From Alphaproteobacteria bacterium (lineage in GTDB: Bacteria > Pseudomonadota > Alphaproteobacteria > Rhizobiales > Hyphomicrobiaceae): a stretch of DNA of 51,295 nt. Made by a program: the position numbers and the translations under genes. Where the stretch lies: positions 1-51,295 of the forward strand of contig JAHJQI010000096.1 of assembly GCA_018819265.1 (NCBI GenBank), read 5' to 3'. Shown piece by piece: positions 1 through 6,056 of this stretch. How positions within the stretch are numbered: the first letter of the stretch is position 1; every line of letters starts with the position of its first letter. The notes beneath the pieces are model-generated. The model was given only the letters and a program-made list of their open reading frames with translations. It made no database searches and was not told the DNA's origin.

Positions 1-128
1 CCGTCCGCGGGCACAAGCATGACGCGATACGGGTTCGCTGCAGTGCCGTCGGCAGTCTGGGCTTGTGCCGCGCCGGCGAGGAGGCCGACAGCCGCCGCGG
101 CGGTGGCCAGAAGTTTCAAAGCTTTCAT
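1..128 (-). CDS. Secreted or periplasmic protein, N-terminus only
   Basis: The start of a minus-strand gene that runs off the left edge. The 42 visible codons begin MKALKLLATAAAAVGLLAGA and continue AQAQTADG, a textbook Sec signal peptide with a Lys-containing n-region, an Ala/Leu-rich core and an AQA cleavage site. The mature part begins near residue 25 and contains NPYRVMLVPADG. This faintly recalls the first strand of phosphonate-type periplasmic binding proteins, but too little is visible to claim a family. The start at 128 is supported by a GAGGGAAA ribosome-binding site directly upstream. Export is well supported; function is unknown. Confidence 0.6.
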   Translation of the reverse strand, partial: MKALKLLATAAAAVGLLAGAAQAQTADGTAANPYRVMLVPAD

Positions 129-577
129 GAGATTTCCCTCGATGACTGGAACCATCGCCGGTGCCCCTTCGAGAGCGGCATGCACGGCGGCCGTCATCCA
201 TCTGGCCGCAATCAATGTGATGAATGGCACATCGACAACCCATCCAGATGTCTAGACGACTTGGGCAGGTCTAGGGGCGGCGTATTACAGGGTGATGACA
301 GGCCGTGGTTGGCTGAGATGGCGTCCGGCGCCTGTGGAAAGGGCACCACGATCGCGTGCCGACGGCGGAGGAGAGCGCTACGGCTCCTGTCTCGGCGCCA
401 ATTGACGCAGAACTCTGTTTTGCAAGTCCGCCACGGATCTTCAGGAGCTCCCAGCCAAAAAAGCGCGCGGCAAAGTTCAGGGAAATCAGTCGTCGATCAG
501 GTGAGTGGTCGCTTGGTTTCTCATTTCTCGGGATTGGACGGCGTCGACAACTGCTCGGACTGTCCGCCACCATTTGC
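129..577. other. Gene-free stretch
   Basis: About 450 bp between the partial secreted-protein gene and the end of the MOSC gene. Reading frames on both strands are Arg/Ser/Pro-rich, have no ribosome-binding sites and match no family I recognise. No clear hairpin terminator is seen. The right part presumably holds the 3' end of the redox operon transcript and the left part the promoter of the partial gene. Confidence 0.5.
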
Positions 578-1273
578 TCAGACGTGTCCCGTCAGCCGCT
601 TGCGCCAGTCTTCGATCCCGTCGGTTTCGAGGCGGCGCCGAAACAATGCGCGCCAGCCGTCGGCCAGCTCGGCGACTTCAATGGCCTGCGCAAGCGCATC
701 GCGGTTGCGTGTATCGACGTAGAGCAGGTGGACGAGCCGGGAAAGCGGCCAGTCTGGTTGCGGGCGGTCGACGAGTGTCAACTCTGCCCCATCGGCCACG
801 ACACCGGGCTCACGAACGCGATAGTACCAACCGGTGCGCCCCGTGCGCTGAACCAACACCGCCATGTCGTCGCGGCCAAATCGGCGATTGAGCCTGAAGC
901 ACGGCTGCCGACCTTGGCTCAACTGCAGAACCACTGAACCGAAGCGGACCACATCTCCGATGCATACGTTTCGTTCTGTCCAACCCGTCGTGGAGAAATT
1001 CTCGCCGAACGCGCCAGCGCGCTGCAGCAGAGGATGAACATTGAGCTGGTTCGACCACGCCGCATAGTGCTCGCGGGGATAGTGGTGCAACGCCTTCTCG
1101 GCGCCGCCGTGATGCTTGCGGTCACCTTGCGCATCGCCTTCGATGCCATGGGGTGTGATGCGCCATGGCCCCGCCGTGATGGTCTTGGCGATACCGCTCA
1201 CAATCCCATCCGGCCCAAGCGGAGCAAGTGCGCCGACGAGTACCGATGGTGCCTGGGGCGCGGGCTGCATCAT
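578..1273 (-). CDS. MOSC domain protein (YiiM-like)
   Basis: A 231-residue protein with the features of the molybdenum cofactor sulfurase C-terminal (MOSC) family. There is an N-terminal beta-rich region with GIEGDAQGDRKHHGG (around residues 42-56), then HYPREHYAAW, a GENFSTTG motif near residue 90, and NVCIGDVVRFGSVVLQLSQG followed by PCFRLNRRFGR, where the conserved Cys lies. YiiM-type MOSC proteins handle sulfur or molybdenum cofactor, for example in reduction of N-hydroxylated compounds; that role is inferred. The gene is the last of a minus-strand operon. Its ATG overlaps the TGA of the upstream redoxin gene by 4 bp, which indicates translational coupling. The substrate cannot be read from the sequence. 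Confidence 0.85.
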   Translation of the reverse strand: MMQPAPQAPSVLVGALAPLGPDGIVSGIAKTITAGPWRITPHGIEGDAQGDRKHHGGAEKALHHYPREHYAAWSNQLNVHPLLQRAGAFGENFSTTGWTERNVCIGDVVRFGSVVLQLSQGRQPCFRLNRRFGRDDMAVLVQRTGRTGWYYRVREPGVVADGAELTLVDRPQPDWPLSRLVHLLYVDTRNRDALAQAIEVAELADGWRALFRRRLETDGIEDWRKRLTGHV

Positions 1274-1818
1274 GTTGCGGCCTCGGGGATATTGCAGGCT
1301 CCATGGTCACAACCGTCATCGGGGGTGATGCCCGCCTTCATACTCGGTTCGGCAAGGAGTGCACCGATGCGCAGCCCAAGTGCCAGGTCGTCATCCTGCC
1401 CGAACCCGTGGTGACGGATGCGGCCGGACCGATCGATTATGATCGTCGTCGGCGTGCCGCGCATGCCATAGCGCTGCATGGTGATCGGGATCGGCGTGCC
1501 ATCGCCTGCTTGATCGACGCCGATCGGCATCGTCAGACGATACTCGTGGATGAATGCTTCGAGCGAGACGGGAGTCATTGCCTCGTGGTGCTCGAATACG
1601 GTGTGCAGCCCGATCACGGCAACGTCGTCGTTGCCGCGAAGCAGACGATAGAGCTTCTCGGCTTGTGGCGTGCCATGTGCGACGCAGCCGGGGCACAGCA
1701 TCTGGAAGGCGTGCAGGATGACGATCCGGCCGCGCAGGTTTTCGAGCGTCAACGGCGCGGGCGTATTGAACCATCGCGTGATCGCGAGCTCTGGCGCCAA
1801 GGCAGCTTTGTCCGTCAT
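1270..1818 (-). CDS. Redoxin (AhpC/TSA-TlpA-like thioredoxin-fold protein)
   Basis: A 182-residue cytoplasmic protein with a thioredoxin fold. The peptide LRGRIVILHAFQMLCPGCVA carries the CPGC active site near residue 42. The conserved Thr/Pro turn appears as YGMRGTPTTIIIDRSGRI, where the cis-Pro of TPT closes the active site. There is no signal peptide. The C-terminal tail is rich in acidic residues and Cys/His (DDGCDHGACN) and could bind metal. The start at 1818 is chosen because its ATG overlaps the TGA of the upstream small gene by 4 bp; a start three codons further upstream is possible. The MOSC gene follows with another 4-bp overlap. A thiol-disulfide exchange or peroxidase role is inferred from the fold and motif. 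Confidence 0.8.
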   Translation of the reverse strand: MTDKAALAPELAITRWFNTPAPLTLENLRGRIVILHAFQMLCPGCVAHGTPQAEKLYRLLRGNDDVAVIGLHTVFEHHEAMTPVSLEAFIHEYRLTMPIGVDQAGDGTPIPITMQRYGMRGTPTTIIIDRSGRIRHHGFGQDDDLALGLRIGALLAEPSMKAGITPDDGCDHGACNIPEAAT

Positions 1819-2054
1819 CCGCGCCACCAGGAGTTGGCCGCGGCAATCGTCTGGAAATGTACGGGAATGACGTGCGAGGACGCGATGAGCGCCTCGGCAT
1901 CCCGATCATAGGCCGGACGCAGTTCCTTGCGGACGGCATCGGAGGGTTGCGTGTATTTCACGCCCATGCGCGCGAGCTTGATTGCGAGCTCAAAACCAGC
2001 CTGCGGTGTCGGTGTGACGAGGCTTGGCAACCAAGTGTCCTGACCATCGGTCAT
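1815..2054 (-). CDS. Small conserved-looking hypothetical protein
   Basis: A 79-residue protein that I do not recognise. It is soluble, with a motif FELAIKLARMGVKYTQPSD, then AYDRDAEALIASSHVIPVHF, and ends NSWWRG. There are no Cys residues, no signal peptide and no membrane segment. The start at 2054 is preceded by TTGGAGAC at good spacing. Its stop overlaps the start of the redoxin gene by 4 bp, so it is translated as part of the same operon. A perfect 13-bp inverted repeat (2072-2103) lies just upstream of its ribosome-binding site. The coupling on the 3' side is the main reason to accept it as a gene. Confidence 0.6.
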   Translation of the reverse strand: MTDGQDTWLPSLVTPTPQAGFELAIKLARMGVKYTQPSDAVRKELRPAYDRDAEALIASSHVIPVHFQTIAAANSWWRG

Positions 2055-2071
2055 TGTGCGTGTCTCCAATA

Positions 2072-2103
2072 AATCGTGAGTGCCAAGCGGGGCACTCACG
2101 ATT
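2072..2103. promoter_or_regulatory. Perfect 13-bp inverted repeat upstream of a ribosome-binding site
   Basis: The arms AATCGTGAGTGCC (2072-2084) and its exact complement (2091-2103) are separated by 6 nt. On the minus strand the hairpin lies in the 78-bp gap between the thioredoxin-like gene and the small hypothetical gene, and ends just before the TTGGAGAC ribosome-binding site. It could be an intercistronic terminator or attenuator, an mRNA processing or stabilising hairpin, or an operator. The base after it on the minus strand is only weakly T-rich (TTATTGG). Confidence 0.6.
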
Positions 2104-2132
2104 GACGAAGTGTAGGTGTGTGGGACTGTCTC

Positions 2133-2369
2133 CTACTTCAGCGCAGACAAGTCGGCGCCGAAGTTGATGTGATAGGGGTGAACTTCGATGACGAGCGCGG
2201 GCACCGACTTCACGCCTGCCGCTTCGGCTTCGCCGAGCCGGCTTCTGTCCGTCCCGAGGTGCACGATCTCGACATCGAAAGCGGCGGGATTGAGGGCACC
2301 AGCCAAGCGCTGCTCGGCATCGACGCAGACGCTGCATCCGGCGTGGTAGAATATGGCTTTCTGTTTCAT
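2133..2369 (-). CDS. Small thioredoxin/glutaredoxin-fold protein (CSVC motif)
   Basis: A 78-residue protein starting MKQKAIFYHAGCSVCVDAEQ. The first strand leads straight into a CSVC redox motif near residues 11-14, followed by a helix (AEQRLAGAL). A strand FDVEIVHLG and the cis-Pro strand SVPALVIEV complete a minimal thioredoxin fold. There is no signal peptide, so it acts in the cytoplasm. The start at 2369 is fixed by AAGGAGAA upstream. It lies 45 bp downstream of the secreted-protein gene and upstream of the redoxin and MOSC genes, so the operon contains two different thioredoxin-fold proteins. The partner is not known. Confidence 0.75.
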   Translation of the reverse strand: MKQKAIFYHAGCSVCVDAEQRLAGALNPAAFDVEIVHLGTDRSRLGEAEAAGVKSVPALVIEVHPYHINFGADLSALK

Positions 2370-2414
2370 GGTTGTTCTCCTTCGGAGGTTGGGGGTGGAA
2401 GAGGTCGTGGACAA

Positions 2415-3140
2415 TCACTTGTCCTTGCGCATGATCACGCCGGGCAGCGTGAGCTTGCCGGAGGCGACCTTGTAGGTGCCGGTGACGCACAGCAGCGGGG
2501 CCTTGCCCTGCTCATGCACCTGCAGCTTGGCCGCGACCGCATCGAAGTTCACGTTCTCTGCCCCTTGCACGGGTACAGTGATCCGCACGCTTGCGCCCTT
2601 GATGGTTGGGCTCATACCGGGGCTGTCGAGGGCGATGGGCAGGCCGGGAGCCGTGGCGGGGAGGATATCTTGAGCTGGCGAGATGTCGCGCACCGTGAGG
2701 CCGCCGGTGCAGGCCTTGTCCTCGACGAGAACGACCCAATGCGAATGCCAGTCGGCACCGTCGTTGTTCGGATCGCCGTCGCCGCTCTCGTCGAACAGTG
2801 GCGTATCGTCGAAGTCAGGATGCGCGGTGATGGCAAGCGTGAGAATGCCGGAGCCCTTCGCGAAGCCTGCGGCCGAGGGATCGAGCTTGGTCGGCCAGAC
2901 GTAGGCATCCACTTTCGAGCCCTGGAGCTTGCCGACCTTCTTGGGCTTCATGCTGCCGGCCTTGCCAGAGACCTCCATAGAAAAGGTCGCCAACCGGCCG
3001 TCCGTCGTCGCCGTTGCCCCGATGATGTCGAAGGCGCCCGGCACCTTCGGATCGCTTTTCGCCGTGATGTCATGGGCCGTTGCGGGAGGTGCGGCGAGGC
3101 TGAATACGGCCACAGCGGCAAGGCTGGAAAGGATACGCAT
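2415..3140 (-). CDS. Secreted protein of unknown function with an acidic D/N-rich loop
   Basis: A 241-residue protein with a clear signal peptide (MRILSSLAAVAVFSLAAPPA, cleavage after ATA) and a beta-rich mature part. Around residues 115-133 there is a run DESGDGDPNNDGADWHSHW, which looks like a calcium- or metal-binding loop followed by two His. Later come ACTGGLTV and LLCVTGTYKV, whose single Cys residues could form a disulfide. I cannot assign a family. It is the first gene of the minus-strand redox operon and divergent from the MarR gene, with a 97-bp intergenic region containing an inverted repeat. Regulation by the MarR protein is therefore likely. It might be the substrate or partner of the downstream thioredoxin-fold proteins, but they appear cytoplasmic. 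Confidence 0.7.
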   Translation of the reverse strand: MRILSSLAAVAVFSLAAPPATAHDITAKSDPKVPGAFDIIGATATTDGRLATFSMEVSGKAGSMKPKKVGKLQGSKVDAYVWPTKLDPSAAGFAKGSGILTLAITAHPDFDDTPLFDESGDGDPNNDGADWHSHWVVLVEDKACTGGLTVRDISPAQDILPATAPGLPIALDSPGMSPTIKGASVRITVPVQGAENVNFDAVAAKLQVHEQGKAPLLCVTGTYKVASGKLTLPGVIMRKDK

Positions 3141-3169
3141 GGGGTCTCTCCCGAACAGTGTTGCCTGAT

Positions 3170-3235
3170 TGATAGCGACTGACTATCATCTGCTCGCGCC
3201 AGAGCCCCTCGTCAACAACTAATATCGAGTCGCTA
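3170..3235. promoter_or_regulatory. Candidate MarR operator pair
   Basis: TGATAG (3170-3175) and CTATCA (3183-3188) form an inverted repeat of 6-bp arms with 7 bp between them. Inside it, TAGCGACT (3173-3180) is repeated in exact inverse as AGTCGCTA at 3228-3235, immediately before the MarR start codon (3238). The longer comparison of the two sites matches at about 13 of 17 positions. Two related sites flanking a divergent promoter region, one overlapping the regulator's own translation start, are typical of MarR autoregulation and control of the divergent operon. Confidence 0.6.
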
Positions 3236-3237
3236 CC

Positions 3238-3804
3238 ATGACCTCAACTGCCGCCATCGACGTGGCGCACCTGATCGACAGACTGGACCGGCTTGCGCGT
3301 AGTGGGGAGGCTGTGGGCGAGCTCAATCCTGCGCAGTGGGAAGCGCTGCGCTTTGTCGCCCGCGCCAACCGCTTCTCGCGCACGCCCGCGGCGCTTGCCG
3401 AGTATCTCGGCTCCACGCGCGGCACGGTCTCGCAGACGCTGATCGCGCTGGAGCAGAAGGGTCATGTCACGCGCGAGCCGAGCCTGCGCGACCGGCGCTC
3501 GATCATGCTGGAATTGACACCGATGGGTGCGCATGCCATGCGGCGCGACCCGATACTGGCGCTTGCGGCAGACATCGAGGCTACAGCGCCGAACCAACTC
3601 GAAGCGGTTGTCGAGGTCTTGCGAACCGCGCTGCACGCGATGATCACACGCAATGGTGGCCGTGCCTTCGGCGCCTGCTACACCTGCCGGCATTTCCGAA
3701 AAGGCGGTGGCTCAGGCCGGAGCGAGCCGCATCACTGCGCGCTGCTCGACGAACAGCTTTCCGAAGCTGACAGCCGCGCGATCTGCGTGGAGCAGGAGGC
3801 TTAG
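3238..3804 (+). CDS. MarR family regulator with Cys/His-rich C-terminal tail
   Basis: A 188-residue winged-helix regulator. The DNA-binding part lies around residues 30-95: WEALRFVARANR, TPAALAEYLGSTRGTVSQTL (recognition helix), then the wing RDRRSIMLELTPMG, all characteristic of MarR. Beyond the usual dimerisation helix there is an added tail of about 45 residues with C147, C150, H152, H165, H166, C167 and C183 (CYTCRHF, HHCALL, AICVEQ). This could bind a metal or an Fe-S cluster, or sense thiol oxidation. The gene is divergent from an operon of thioredoxin-fold and MOSC proteins, which suggests redox or metal stress as the signal. The ATG at 3238 overlaps one of two candidate operator sites. 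Confidence 0.85.
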   Translation: MTSTAAIDVAHLIDRLDRLARSGEAVGELNPAQWEALRFVARANRFSRTPAALAEYLGSTRGTVSQTLIALEQKGHVTREPSLRDRRSIMLELTPMGAHAMRRDPILALAADIEATAPNQLEAVVEVLRTALHAMITRNGGRAFGACYTCRHFRKGGGSGRSEPHHCALLDEQLSEADSRAICVEQEA

Positions 3805-4093
3805 ACGACTGTCTGACATAGGTAGAACCAATCTGCCGCAGCGGATTCAAGCTAAGATCGAGTCGGCTGTGGAAATGCGTACCGTCGCTAAAATTGAGAC
3901 GGAACGCGATGAGCCTGGACGCAAGGAATATGGTTGAATCTCCCTGCTCCTGCGGGTTTTCAATGGTGGCGCGCGTGTGTACGAGCGCCGATGATTCGAG
4001 GTGGTGAAAGCACGCTTCTCAAGCCCTCGCCGTGAACACCCACGACTCCTGGCGGTATCGTCCAGTGCGGGCCCCCGCAAACGTCCTACGGAG

Positions 4094-4573
4094 TCAAGCT
4101 GACGGTTCGGGATCCCATACGATGAACGTGCGCTTGACGCGTAAGAATTGAAAATCATCGGGGACGGCGGTGAACTCGATAACCTTGCCGTCCGTGTAGG
4201 TGTCGACAACTTTCCCCTCGTGTGTGGAGAACACGTGCCCGATTTTTGCGCCATCATCGCAGAATATGAGCTCGATATCGGGGGCTGAGTGGCCCGCCAT
4301 CCAGTCATCGATTAAAGGCCGCTTGACGAATGCACAGCCGCTGTAATCATCGCCGGGAACCCAGTCGCCGCCAAGCTCTTTGATGAGCATCAGCCAGTCA
4401 TCGACAGCGTAGTCATTGCGCTCGGTCGCGATCTGGCGGCCGCAGCGAGCCGCTATGTTCTGCAGCATCTGACCGATGTCGGTCGGGGTCCTGCCTGAAA
4501 TCGCAGCTAAGGCTGTAGGGGTGCAGGACACCCCCGTCTGCCATTCCCGAACATCGTCAAGCGTGAAGATCAT
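4094..4573 (-). CDS. Hypothetical protein
   Basis: A 159-residue protein that I do not recognise. It begins MIFTLDDVREWQTGVSCTPT and continues ALAAISG. A Cys followed by a helix near the N-terminus (SCTPTALAAISGR) and a later His (IGHVFSTHEGKVVDTY, residues near 110-125) resemble the layout of small papain-like or C39-like cysteine peptidases of phage origin. Catalytic function is not shown. No good ribosome-binding site precedes the ATG. It lacks membrane segments and a signal peptide, and has no operon partner. The ACGT use and isolation among repeats suggest accessory DNA. Confidence 0.5.
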   Translation of the reverse strand: MIFTLDDVREWQTGVSCTPTALAAISGRTPTDIGQMLQNIAARCGRQIATERNDYAVDDWLMLIKELGGDWVPGDDYSGCAFVKRPLIDDWMAGHSAPDIELIFCDDGAKIGHVFSTHEGKVVDTYTDGKVIEFTAVPDDFQFLRVKRTFIVWDPEPSA

Positions 4574-4661
4574 GGGGTGTTAGTTACCACGATCGGATCA
4601 GGAGTGGCGAGATGGAATAGCATGGTCAGCGGCTGCTCCGTGGTCGCCATATTTCCCCCCA

Positions 4662-4796
4662 TCATCTTCCCAGTTGTGCCTTCTCCTGCATCAGCAGCGT
4701 TTCCGTAACATCTTGATCCAGCGTGTCTAATTCGTTCTGGAACTCTTCGAAGGCTGCCAGCAAGGTGTTCGTACTTTCTCCTCTCGGGCGCGCCAT
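4662..4796 (-). CDS. Possible 44-residue small protein
   Basis: A short frame starting MARPRGESTNTLLAAFEEFQ and ending QEKAQLGR. It would be a highly helical acidic peptide (EEFQNELDTLDQDVTETLL), which looks more protein-like than random frames nearby. Its ATG lies only 2 bp from a 58-bp repeat (4799-4856), whose minus-strand end GAGATCAAGA would serve as a weak ribosome-binding site. No family is recognised. It may be chance. Confidence 0.25.
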   Translation of the reverse strand: MARPRGESTNTLLAAFEEFQNELDTLDQDVTETLLMQEKAQLGR

Positions 4797-4798
4797 TC

Positions 4799-4964
4799 TT
4801 GATCTCACGCGCTGATCGCGCTCCGATGGGGCGGGCTGTTCGCCCGACGCCCCTTGGGCGTTGGAACGCTGCGCGTTCCTGGTTTTTCCATCGAGGTGAG
4901 TTGTTTTTGATCTCACGCGCTGATCGCGCTCCGATGGGGCGGGCTGTTCGCCCGACGCCCCTTG
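4799..4964. repeat. Two direct copies of a 58-bp palindrome-bearing repeat
   Basis: Copies at 4799-4856 and 4907-4964 appear identical and are 108 bp apart, separated by 50 bp of unrelated sequence. Each copy starts TTGATCTCACGCGCTGATCG and contains a GC-rich imperfect hairpin (GGGGCGGGC ... GCCCGACGCCCC). This is typical of dispersed intergenic palindromic repeats in alphaproteobacteria. Both copies are in the same orientation, so they could also serve as a recombination target. Confidence 0.8.
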
Positions 4965-4966
4965 TT

Positions 4967-4998
4967 CCGCCGCGACGGTTATCCATCGCGGCGGTTTT
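4967..4998 (+). terminator. Hairpin with T-run, terminator-like
   Basis: CCGCCGCGA (4967-4975) pairs with TCGCGGCGG (4986-4994) and is followed by TTTTCG. It reads as a rho-independent terminator on the plus strand, but no plus-strand gene is visible upstream. It may be part of the repeat cluster or end an undetected small RNA. Confidence 0.35.
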
Positions 4999-5051
4999 CG
5001 TTCGACAGCGAGCCTTGTGAAGCGTTCTCACTTCCCCTTCCATTTGTGCCG

Positions 5052-5639
5052 TCAGCGACGGAGATAAGGGCATAGGACACGCGGGCTTCCGGCGTAGGGA
5101 ATATACGTGCCATCGCTCCAGCGGAATGTCCGGTATCGATCATCACAGCGCTCCCAGCGATCATAATAATTGCGCTTGGAGGCGGCGATCGCCCCGCCAA
5201 TGATCAGCCCGGCAATGGCTGCCAGCGATGGGCCTCGCCGATGGCGATAGGAATAATGACGATGATGGCGGCGGGAGCGATACTTGTAATGCGGCCTGTC
5301 GCGGTAGATTTTTCCGGCGCGGCGATGAGAACGATTACTTTCCAACCGGTGGCGGTGACGTTTTAGCGAGCGATGACGCCTTGCCGAGCGATTGCGGAGC
5401 GAACGATTCCGAACTCGGGCTCTGCTACGCCGTCTCGCTCGCGGTCGCTTTCGCGCGTGGCGTCTCGATACACCGCCCCGGCCCTTGCGTGCGACGAGAA
5501 TGATATTGGATTTCGACACCGGACTGGCTGCTACAATCCGTTCGGCTGCCGAGCCGGCCGGCAAGGAAGCTGCGGCGGCAATCGCCGGGGCGACGTTTGC
5601 GCCAGCAATTCCGGGCATCCCGACAGCAGCGCACATCAA
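5052..5639 (-). CDS. BA14K family protein
   Basis: A secreted, very basic protein of about 195 residues. A long Arg/His-rich middle (about residues 50-135) is followed by a hydrophobic Gly-zipper segment (SLAAIAGLIIGGAIAAS) and a C-terminal BA14K-like module with CDDRYRTFRWSDGTYIPYAG ending VLCPYLRR. BA14K proteins are small envelope proteins of Rhizobiales, first known as an immunoreactive Brucella protein with lectin activity. A close paralogue lies at 8107-8628 with the same C-terminal module. The start is odd: the frame upstream reads LIVATLTLMCAAVGMPGIAG, a good signal core, but offers no ATG or GTG before a stop. I list the TTG at 5639; translation may begin further upstream at a non-standard codon. 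Confidence 0.7.
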   Translation of the reverse strand: MMCAAVGMPGIAGANVAPAIAAAASLPAGSAAERIVAASPVSKSNIILVARKGRGGVSRRHARKRPRARRRSRARVRNRSLRNRSARRHRSLKRHRHRLESNRSHRRAGKIYRDRPHYKYRSRRHHRHYSYRHRRGPSLAAIAGLIIGGAIAASKRNYYDRWERCDDRYRTFRWSDGTYIPYAGSPRVLCPYLRR

Positions 5640-5894
5640 GGTAAGAGTGGCGACGATCAGCGTTCGTCGTGGTGATGTCCTGTAACCGTATATAGTGGCC
5701 TCCGATCCGATTTTCGACGTTCAGCAAATTCCGAGCGCATTGAAAACCTCAATCATTTGAACGAATGAATCAGATCATCGTTCCATATGAAGCTAAGTCG
5801 GCGAACGTCGGTCGTCCCGACGGTACGAATTTGACTTTTTCGCCATGGGCCTTCTCATGCGATGAACTTTTCAATGGTCGACGACTGCCGGCCA

Positions 5895-6036
5895 CTAGAG
5901 CATTATCCGACCATACGCGATCGCTTTTCGCGATCGGATGGTCGGATAAAGACGCTCTAGCATTATGAATCTAAAGCAACTTCATCCGATCTTGGAATCG
6001 CTCTCGGCGATTCCGTCAGATCGGATGTTGCTCTAG
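5895..6036. repeat. Two adjacent 66-bp palindromes (CTAGAGC...GCTCTAG)
   Basis: 5895-5960 and 5971-6036 are each 66 bp and each form a long, nearly complete hairpin ending in CTAGAGC/GCTCTAG-type termini (one mismatch in the second copy). Stems include ATTATCCGACCAT with its complement in copy 1, and ATCCGATCT with AGATCGGAT in copy 2. The two copies share outer ends, ATCCGA and the central TCGC/GCGA, but differ elsewhere. They look like members of the palindromic intergenic repeats (RIME-like) common in Rhizobiales. They lie 21 bp before the dehydrogenase start, between it and the BA14K gene, in an otherwise gene-free 417-bp gap. Confidence 0.85.
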
Positions 6037-6056
6037 CCAAACGAGATGGAGACGTG

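Noticed and set aside
271..573. 100-codon minus-strand frame upstream of the partial gene
   Set aside because: No ribosome-binding site or recognisable family, and Ser/Arg/Pro-rich composition; left as gene-free.
2118..3182. 354-codon plus-strand frame
   Set aside because: It is opposite the secreted-protein and thioredoxin-like genes, which have signal peptide, motifs and ribosome-binding sites.
4570..5073. 167-codon minus-strand frame with repeated RGVGRTARPIGARSAREIKN
   Set aside because: The repeated peptide is only the translation of the 58-bp direct repeats, and no ribosome-binding site supports the frame.
5765..5968. 67-codon plus-strand frame
   Set aside because: It has no ribosome-binding site and its end runs into the 66-bp palindrome.
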